A stretch of 64,000 bases of DNA from Caulobacter sp. UNC358MFTsu5.1 (GTDB taxonomy: Bacteria > Pseudomonadota > Alphaproteobacteria > Caulobacterales > Caulobacteraceae): NCBI RefSeq assembly GCF_000712075.1, contig NZ_JONW01000012.1:238147-302146 (forward strand), written 5' to 3'. Positions within the stretch are counted from its first letter, which is position 1; each line of letters begins with the position of its first letter. The notes beneath the pieces are model-generated. The model was given only the letters and a program-made list of their open reading frames with translations, did not search any database and was not told where the DNA came from. Of the stretch, positions 58,681 to 64,000 are shown piece by piece. Made by a program: the position numbers and the translations under genes.

Positions 58681-59024
58681 CGCCGCAGCCCCTCGGCGTG
58701 CAGGGTCGTCCGCCAGTGCTCGCGGCGCTCGACCAGCAGCGAGGCCCGGCCCAGCCGTTCCAGGCCCTTGTCGTCCAGCACCTCCAGCACCTCGAATCCG
58801 AAAGCCGCCTCGCCGTGGGCGTTCCAGGCCTGCTGCAGGGTCGGGCTGGTGTGGCCGCCGGTCCGCAGGGCGAACCAGACGCCGTTCCGGCGGGTGGACA
58901 GGTCGGGCGTGCCGCCGATCCAGACCTCGCCCGTGGCGGCGCAGCGGACGGCGTAGATCCCCGCCTGGACCTCGCGCTCCTTGTAGTCGCGCACCAGGGC
59001 GCGTCGATCGTTCGTCGTTTCCAT
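58677..59024 (-). CDS. GIY-YIG nuclease family protein
   Basis: 115-residue GIY-YIG domain protein. The first motif is GIYAVRCA and the second is WIGG (normally YIG). An Arg (TRRNGVWFAL) and Glu (EAAFGFEVLE) follow in family positions. First gene of the coupled pair with DUF2239. Two TACCCGG(G/A)TA boxes lie directly upstream. Confidence 0.88.
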   Translation of the reverse strand: METTNDRRALVRDYKEREVQAGIYAVRCAATGEVWIGGTPDLSTRRNGVWFALRTGGHTSPTLQQAWNAHGEAAFGFEVLEVLDDKGLERLGRASLLVERREHWRTTLHAEGLRR

Positions 59025-59034
59025 GCGCGCTTTT

Positions 59035-59071
59035 TACCCGGGTATTTTATCGAGTCAATATTACCCGGATA
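59035..59071. promoter_or_regulatory. Paired TACCCGG(G/A)TA boxes upstream of the GIY-YIG gene
   Basis: Box 1 TACCCGGGTA (59035-59044) is a perfect palindrome; box 2 TACCCGGATA (59062-59071) differs at one base and lies 27 bases on. They sit 11 bases upstream of the GIY-YIG start in an AT-rich patch, where a dimeric repressor could bind cooperatively. Regulator unknown. Confidence 0.55.
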
Positions 59072-59147
59072 TATTTCTCGCCCGCCGGTGCGCTGGTTCA
59101 ACGGCCCCAAAGGCGCTAGAGACCCCGCTCCCGTTCAGGAGGCCGTC

Positions 59148-59474
59148 ATGGTCCGCAATCTCAAGGGCAAGCTGGTCGCGCCGGCCGTGGACCCGATCGC
59201 CCAGGCCGACATCGCCTGGTTCGAGGCCCACGAGGGCCGCGCCTTCCGTCTGCGCGATCCCGCGCCGCTGGAGTTCAAGGACCCGCTGGGCGATCCCGGC
59301 GACGGCTTCAGCTGGCGCGTGCTGGTGGCGAAACTGGCCGACGGCGGGCGGCTGAAGCTGCCCGTCTCCCTGGCCTGGGACCTGCACAACGACCACGCCA
59401 AGGACCAGCACCTGCGGATGATCTTCGACCAGGTCGCCCCGGAGAAGGCCAAGGCGCTGCTGGCCAAGGGCTAG
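59148..59474 (+). CDS. Conserved hypothetical protein, 108 residues
   Basis: Soluble protein with DPIAQADIAWFEAHEGRAFR, GDGFSWRVLVAKLADGGRLK and SLAWDLHNDHAKDQHLRMIF. No family recognised. ATG 59148 has CAGGAGG upstream. It is divergent from the GIY-YIG gene, 123 bases away, and could share the boxes. Its stop overlaps the NUDIX gene stop in CTAG. Confidence 0.7.
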   Translation: MVRNLKGKLVAPAVDPIAQADIAWFEAHEGRAFRLRDPAPLEFKDPLGDPGDGFSWRVLVAKLADGGRLKLPVSLAWDLHNDHAKDQHLRMIFDQVAPEKAKALLAKG

Positions 59475-59917
59475 CCCCGCCTCAGCCAGGCCGCCACGGC
59501 CCAGGCGTGGGCGTCGTGGCGCAAGGCCACCACGGCGTCGCGCGGGTCGAGCCACACCAGGAGGTGGTCGTCCTCGACCTTCAGTTCGGGCTTCTCGCCG
59601 ACCACCGTCACGACATAGATGCCGCCGTTGTTGCACACCGGCTGGCCGTCGGACTTCAGGAACGGCTGGCTGACCTCGATCACCCGCCGCCCGACCTCGA
59701 CGACCAGGCCGGTCTCCTCGCCGAACTCGCGGACGACGGCGGCGGTTTCGTCCTCGCCGCCGTCCACCGCCCCGCCCGGCAGGTCGAAATAGGGGTCGCG
59801 GCCCGGCTTGCGCACCTGCACCAGGGCGATGGTCCCGTTGGCCCCCTCGGCGATGCCGAAGGCGGCCCAGCGGTGCTTGTACTCCAGACCCCGTTCGGGC
59901 GCGTCGAACGCCAGCAA
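59471..59917 (-). CDS. NUDIX hydrolase
   Basis: 148-residue pyrophosphatase. The Nudix box is complete: GGAVDGGEDETAAVVREFGE then ETGL, with Gly, Glu and REUxEE positions intact. TTG 59917 start with AAGGA upstream; it follows the S1/P1 nuclease by four bases on the same strand. Substrate unknown (nucleoside diphosphate linked to X). Confidence 0.92.
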   Translation of the reverse strand: MLAFDAPERGLEYKHRWAAFGIAEGANGTIALVQVRKPGRDPYFDLPGGAVDGGEDETAAVVREFGEETGLVVEVGRRVIEVSQPFLKSDGQPVCNNGGIYVVTVVGEKPELKVEDDHLLVWLDPRDAVVALRHDAHAWAVAAWLRRG

Positions 59918-59921
59918 GGGA

Positions 59922-60977
59922 TCAGTCCTTGCCGTACAGGTCGTTCCACGGATCGGCCTTGCCGGCGATCACGTCGTCGACGGTGATCTCCGGACGGTAA
60001 CCGATCTTGCCCGTGGCGCTGGCCTTCCAGGCGTCGACCACCATGTCGCGCAGCTGGGTCGCCCCGGCCGCCAGGCGGGCGTCGACGAAGGCCTTAGCCC
60101 GCGGGTCGGTCGCGACCAGGCCGCCTTCCTTCTCCAGCTTGTAGAGCGGTTCCACATAGGTGACCGTGTCGCTGAGATAGCCGACGGTGCGCTGCTCGAT
60201 CGTGCAGCCGCAGTCCTTGTAGGCCGGCACCAGCTTCTTGACGTCGGCGTTCACCGCCACCGCCTTGACCAGCGGCCCCTCGAAGCTGCCGTGGGTGGCC
60301 TTGCTCTGGGTGTAGCCGTTCGGGTTCGGGTAGTCGCCCCAGCCGTTGTAGTGCACCGACAGGTGCAGCGGCTGGCTGGCGTCGCCGACATAGTGGGCCC
60401 AGACGCCCAGGTCGCGGACCAGCAGCTCCTCGCGCCGCTTCAGGTCGGCGACGTAATAGGCCTTCCGGACCTTGTCCTTCTCGGTCACCGACACCGACTT
60501 CAGGATGCGCCAGTAGGTGAAGTCCTTCACCAACTGCTGGTAGCCGTCGATGATCGAATACGGCAGGTAGCCGGCGTTCCAGCTGTCGTGGCCGACCAGG
60601 GCCAGGCTCTTCTCGTAGTCGGCGCGGGTGGGCGGCAGGGTCTCCACCGAGAACTTCGGCCCGCCGTACATCTTCCCCTCGTCGTCGATGTCGAGGAAGT
60701 GGGCGGCGTCGCGGTCGGTGTCGTGCACCTTGCCCGAGCCCTTCCAGCGGTCCGGCTCGCGGGCGTACTCGCCGATCGCCGCCACGGCCTCCGGCGTGCG
60801 CAGGAAGGCCGGCACGTCGCTGGGGAAGCTCTCGGCGGCGACGACGCCGACCATGCGGTGGCCCCAGGCGCCCCAGGCGAAGGCCGAGCTCGCGGGGGCG
60901 GCCAGGGCGGCGACCAGCGCGGCGCTGGTCAACAGACGGCCAAGGGGACGGCCAAGGGGGCGGGCTGACGACTTCAT
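59922..60977 (-). CDS. S1/P1-type nuclease, secreted
   Basis: 351-residue exported zinc nuclease. After the signal peptide (ending SAFA) the mature protein begins WGAWGHRMVG, with Trp1 and His as zinc ligands; the rest of the trinuclear site lies in HFLDID, WAHYVGDASQPLHLSVHYNG and further on. ATG 60977 gives the signal peptide. It acts on single-stranded nucleic acid or phosphates in the periplasm, perhaps with the downstream NUDIX enzyme. Confidence 0.93.
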   Translation of the reverse strand: MKSSARPLGRPLGRLLTSAALVAALAAPASSAFAWGAWGHRMVGVVAAESFPSDVPAFLRTPEAVAAIGEYAREPDRWKGSGKVHDTDRDAAHFLDIDDEGKMYGGPKFSVETLPPTRADYEKSLALVGHDSWNAGYLPYSIIDGYQQLVKDFTYWRILKSVSVTEKDKVRKAYYVADLKRREELLVRDLGVWAHYVGDASQPLHLSVHYNGWGDYPNPNGYTQSKATHGSFEGPLVKAVAVNADVKKLVPAYKDCGCTIEQRTVGYLSDTVTYVEPLYKLEKEGGLVATDPRAKAFVDARLAAGATQLRDMVVDAWKASATGKIGYRPEITVDDVIAGKADPWNDLYGKD

Positions 60978-61341
60978 GAGCGCTCCAACGAACTGAGGGC
61001 CGGGCCGGCTCCGGCGACCGCCGCGACTCGGCCGGTCCCCCGGGACCTGCTCGAGACGTGTGCGCCGCCACAAAAACCGTGGGCGACTCCGGTTTAGGCC
61101 ACCCGGACGACGACCGCCAGAGCGCGCCGCGCGAGCGAACGAGCGTCAGCACGCAATCCCTTGTCCGCCAAGCGATAGCGGGCGCCGTGGAACCAAAACC
61201 CGCTTCAAACGATGGCGCCGGACGCCGCCGTTAAGGATGCAGCGCGGCATCGGGTCGCCCGCAAGTGGGTTGTCACGCCGCCGTGATCTTAGTAATCAGG
61301 CCGCCGACCGAGACCTATACGCCGATAAGAGGAACCCCTCG
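60978..61341. other. 364-base divergent gap
   Basis: No gene is seen between the S1/P1 nuclease and the 3D-domain gene. The right end holds AGTAATCAGGCC and TATACGCC-type AT-richer words near the plus-strand start, probably promoter. No repeat or hairpin stands out. Confidence 0.5.
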
Positions 61342-61836
61342 ATGCGACGCACGTTTGCGGGATTTCTGGCCGCCGCGGCCATGTCCATCGCCCTCCCCGC
61401 CCTGGCCGCCGACGCCACGCCTGTGCGGAACGACCCGCTGGGCGACCTGATCACGGGCGCCCTGACGGGCACCGTGCCGGGCTCGGTCGAATACAAGATG
61501 AAGGCCACCCTGTACCACGCCGGCGCCAAGGGCATCCGCGCGCTGGACAGCCTGGGCTGCAAGGTCGTGGCCATGCGCACCCTGGCGGTCGACAAGGACG
61601 TGATCCCGCGCCGCACCGTGGTGTTCATCAAGGAAACCGTCGGCCTGCCGATGCCCAACGGCGAAACCCATGACGGCTACTGGTACGCCTCCGACGTCGG
61701 CGGCGCGATCAAGGGCAACAAGCTGGACCTGTTCAGCGGCAAGGGCGCGGCCTCGATGAAGCCGCTGATGGGCCTGAACCTCTCGACCCTCTCGGTGACC
61801 AAGGTCGGCGAGTTCAAGGGCTGCCCGCCGGAATAG
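61342..61836 (+). CDS. Secreted 3D-domain (RlpA/MltA-like) protein
   Basis: 164-residue exported protein. A signal peptide (AAAAMSIALPALAA) precedes a double-psi barrel of the 3D domain: LAVDKDVIPRRTVVFI, then WYASDVGGAIKGNKLDLFSG, with the three Asp in AVD, ASD and LDL. This fold occurs in peptidoglycan lytic enzymes. Start ATG 61342 with AAGAGGAA upstream. Confidence 0.85.
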   Translation: MRRTFAGFLAAAAMSIALPALAADATPVRNDPLGDLITGALTGTVPGSVEYKMKATLYHAGAKGIRALDSLGCKVVAMRTLAVDKDVIPRRTVVFIKETVGLPMPNGETHDGYWYASDVGGAIKGNKLDLFSGKGAASMKPLMGLNLSTLSVTKVGEFKGCPPE

Positions 61837-61859
61837 GCGGCGACGGGGCGGCGAGCGCC

Positions 61860-62096
61860 TCACCCCATATCCCCCTCTATCCCCGCCTCGGCCTCGCACG
61901 GCGAGGGCTCGACCTGTCGCGTCCCGTCCGTCAGCGCCGTCCTGGCAAGGGTGATCCCCAGGCGCCGACGGATCTCTCGACGGACATAGTCGACGCGCGC
62001 CGGCGTACGGCCCGCATCGTCCCCCTGGCCTTCGACCCGCCCCTCCGCCGCCAGGCGGGCGGCGCGATGGGCGGCGCGGATCTTGGATCTCGGCAT
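61860..62096 (-). CDS. Small basic protein, 78 residues
   Basis: ATG 62096 has AAAGGAGA eight bases upstream. The product (MPRSKIRAAHRAARLAAEGR) is Arg-rich at the N-terminus and acidic at the end (EPSPCEAEAGIEGDMG). No family recognised; it is convergent with the 3D-domain gene. Coding status is probable rather than sure. Confidence 0.5.
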   Translation of the reverse strand: MPRSKIRAAHRAARLAAEGRVEGQGDDAGRTPARVDYVRREIRRRLGITLARTALTDGTRQVEPSPCEAEAGIEGDMG

Positions 62097-62977
62097 GGCT
62101 CGTCTCCTTTCGACATGGCTTGACCGCCTCACGCGGCGAGCCGCTGAAGTTCGGGGAGGGCTGCGGAGCGCCGGGCCAGGCCCGGAAGCTTTGAATGAAA
62201 TACCGTTTCGACCAGGACCGACGCTCCGCGCGATCGTTCTGCGGGAGCGTCCGGCGGTGGGTCCTGTTCGGACCTCGCCGATCTTAGCCCCCGACGAGCA
62301 GGCCGGGCTCGCGTCGCCCGGTCCCGGAACGCATGGGTCACCCCATGCCTGCCGCCCCCGCCGGCCCCTTCGTCAACGCCGTATCCGTGTTCCGGGCTCG
62401 GCCAGCACCAGATGACGAGGGTCGCGGCCCCTCACGAGACCGCCGCCGACGAGCACGCCCGCTCGACCGCGCCCCAAGGCCGCGAAGGTCGCAGGCCTTA
62501 GCGCCCTCCCCATCGCCTCGAGGTGGTCTGATCATACGGCGGCGTGAGAGGGGGAGGATAAGTGATTTCGGGGCGTTGTTTTCGTTGAGGAAACACGCCG
62601 GGAGAGAGGGGGATAAGTTTCTTACGCTCTCTCTCTTTGAGAGAGGGTGGTTACAACCTCTCAGAACTAGGCTCCGAAGGAGACTGCGCGATCTCACCGC
62701 GACAGACCGAACTGCGCCATAAGTCGCCCTCGGGCCGCCCCAGGAACACGACCTTCGCAGGGCAGGCTCATCGAACCCAGAGCGTCTCGCGTGGGCTCCG
62801 TGATCTCGAAGGGGACGGGTTCCAGTCTGATGATCGACGGCGGACGGACGGCCTAGACCTCGTCTCAGTGTCGGACCGGGTCGATCGCAAGCGATCACGC
62901 CCGCTCACACTCGCTAACGCCGACCCGGCCTCGGATCGTCTAGCCTTCCCTGGAACCCGCAGCCCGAGGATCTCGTA
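62097..62977. other. 881-base gene-free region
   Basis: Long stretches lack a plausible start, Shine-Dalgarno and family match on either strand. It contains the hairpins GCATGGG-TCAC-CCCATGC (62331-62348) and CTCTCTC-TTT-GAGAGAG (62629-62645), and a direct repeat GAGAGGGGGAGGATAAG / GAGAGGGGGATAAG (62546-62562, 62604-62617). It may be a decayed gene or contain a structured RNA. Confidence 0.5.
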
Positions 62978-64000
62978 ATGCTGACTCCCCTGGAGGACAA
63001 AGACACCGATCGGCGTGGCTTCATCCGCGCGGCGACCCTTGCGACCATACTTGCCGGCCTTCCACTCGGCGCCCGCGCCGAAACCTCGGCTAAGGCAACG
63101 ATCATTCCGACCACCGCCTTCGACGCCGTCAAGCAGATCGACGCGGGCGTGCTGAACGTCGGCTATGTCGAGATGGGCCCCAAGGACGGCCCGGCGGTGC
63201 TGCTGCTGCACGGCTGGCCCTACGACATCCACGCCTTCGTCGAGGTCGCCCCGCGGCTGGCCGCCGCCGGCCATCGGGTGATCGTCCCGCACCTGCGCGG
63301 CCACGGGACCACCCGCTTCCGTTCGACCGACACGCCGCGCAACGGCCAGCAGGCCGCCCTGGCCATGGACGGGATCGCCCTGCTCGACGCCCTGGAGATC
63401 AAGCAGGCCGTCGTCGCCGGCTTCGACTGGGGCGCGCGGACCGCCGACATCCTGGCCGCCCTCTGGCCCGAGCGGTGCAAGGCGCTGGTCTCGGTCAGCG
63501 GCTATCTGATCGGCAGCCAGAAGGCCAACGCCGCCCCGCTGCCGCCCGCGGCGGAACTCCAGTGGTGGTACCAGTTCTACTTCGCCACCGAGCGCGGCCG
63601 AGCCGGCTACGCGGCCAACACCGAGGCGTTCAACCGGCTGATCTGGACCCTGGCCTCGCCGAAGTGGACGTTCGACGACGCCGCCTTCGCCCGCACGGCC
63701 AAGTCGTTCGTCAATCCCGACCACGTCGACATCGTGATCCACAACTACCGCTGGCGGCTGGGCCTGGCCCAGGGCGAGGCCCAGTTCGACGACCTGGAGG
63801 CCAAGCTGGCCGCCGGCCCGCCGATCACCATCCCCGCCATCACGATGGAAGGCGACGCCAACGGCGCCCCGCATCCGCAGCCGGCCGCCTATGCGGGCAA
63901 GTTCAAGGGCCCCTACGCCCACCGCCTGATCACGGGCGGGATCGGCCACAACCTGCCGCAGGAGGCGCCCGCCGCCTTCGCCCAGGCCGTGCTCGACGTC
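62978..64000 (+). CDS. Tat-exported alpha/beta hydrolase (C-terminus cut by window edge)
   Basis: 341 codons visible. A twin-arginine signal (DTDRRGFIRAATLATILAGL, RR at about 11-12) is followed by an epoxide-hydrolase-type alpha/beta fold: HGWPYDIHAF oxyanion segment, nucleophile Asp in GFDWGARTADIL, PHLRGHGTTRF and the late GGIGHNLPQEAP carrying the catalytic His. The Asp nucleophile indicates an epoxide or haloalkane hydrolase type rather than an esterase. ATG 62978 follows GAGGA. Substrate unknown. Confidence 0.92.
   Translation, partial: MLTPLEDKDTDRRGFIRAATLATILAGLPLGARAETSAKATIIPTTAFDAVKQIDAGVLNVGYVEMGPKDGPAVLLLHGWPYDIHAFVEVAPRLAAAGHRVIVPHLRGHGTTRFRSTDTPRNGQQAALAMDGIALLDALEIKQAVVAGFDWGARTADILAALWPERCKALVSVSGYLIGSQKANAAPLPPAAELQWWYQFYFATERGRAGYAANTEAFNRLIWTLASPKWTFDDAAFARTAKSFVNPDHVDIVIHNYRWRLGLAQGEAQFDDLEAKLAAGPPITIPAITMEGDANGAPHPQPAAYAGKFKGPYAHRLITGGIGHNLPQEAPAAFAQAVLDV

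Noticed and set aside
62338..62898. A 186-codon minus-strand frame in the gene-free stretch
   Set aside because: Arg/Ser-rich without a recognisable domain or ribosome site; it spans the hairpins and repeats, so it is probably not coding.
1..64000. CRISPR array, insertion sequence or prophage
   Set aside because: No regularly spaced repeats, transposase or phage structural genes were visible anywhere in the window.

Overview
The window is a gene-dense, very GC-rich stretch of an alphaproteobacterial chromosome, most likely Caulobacter or a close relative. The evidence is the gene complement (TonB-dependent receptor, a Caulobacter-type flagellin of about 277 residues, DUF3297, DUF2125, MJ0042/DUF3426, DUF2239), the argH-lipoprotein-lysA and chorismate mutase-hisC-prephenate dehydrogenase gene orders, frequent GTG/TTG starts and tightly coupled operons. 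No integrase, transposase, phage gene, rRNA or CRISPR array was found. One tRNA (Leu, anticodon CAA) is present.

Layout. 0-6.6 kb: an oligogalacturonide/pectin locus, with a TonB-dependent receptor (cut by the window start) divergent from kduI, a GH105 unsaturated uronyl hydrolase, a FadR-type GntR regulator and a DUF4861 protein; two copies of a TTGG-N5-CCA operator lie in the divergent promoter region. 6.6-16.8 kb: tRNA-Leu, a MarR regulator, several small conserved proteins, a DedA-like protein, a DsbB-like oxidoreductase, Coq7, a secreted M1 peptidase, a VanZ-like protein, an HNH endonuclease, a beta-propeller protein and a GreA/B-like factor. 17-25 kb: TetR, GluQ, a small regulator/membrane-protein pair, acyltransferase 3, a secreted S33 hydrolase, an outer-membrane protein, DUF202, GNAT and cold-shock protein. 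25.3-30.6 kb: tlpA abutting argH head to head, an LptM-like lipoprotein, lysA and a sulfatase with a C-x-A-x-R site. 30.8-37.7 kb: a chemoreceptor, VapBC, a phosphoribosyltransferase, a DUF3426 protein and the four-gene coupled operon ftsE-ftsX-ydcF-plsC. 37.7-45.5 kb: an Asp/Asn beta-hydroxylase divergent from a Nif11-like/sulfotransferase fusion, ChaC, DUF2125, HigBA, the aromatic amino acid genes and an EF-hand protein. 45.6-55 kb: RtcB in a compositionally distinct segment, an RcnB-like protein, a LysE exporter, a CusF-like lipoprotein, OpgH, a DUF429-like protein, a MATE transporter and an SDR. 55-64 kb: an orphan flagellin, VOC, ThuA, DUF2239/GIY-YIG, NUDIX, an S1/P1 nuclease, a 3D-domain protein, an 880-base gene-free stretch and a Tat-exported alpha/beta hydrolase cut by the window end.

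The most interesting signals are: (i) two copies of an ~80-base inverted-repeat element whose arms vary in a compensated way, one of which supplies the C-terminus of a gene; (ii) the divergent beta-hydroxylase / Nif11-sulfotransferase pair, the best candidate here for an undescribed modification system; (iii) seven convergent gene pairs whose stop codons overlap in one palindromic or near-palindromic tetranucleotide, usually CTAG; (iv) two distant paralogues sharing a C-terminal ESFPxSDPxSxKRIT module; and (v) several operator-like palindromes beside toxin-antitoxin and small regulatory loci. All family assignments come from reading motifs by eye, without database searches.
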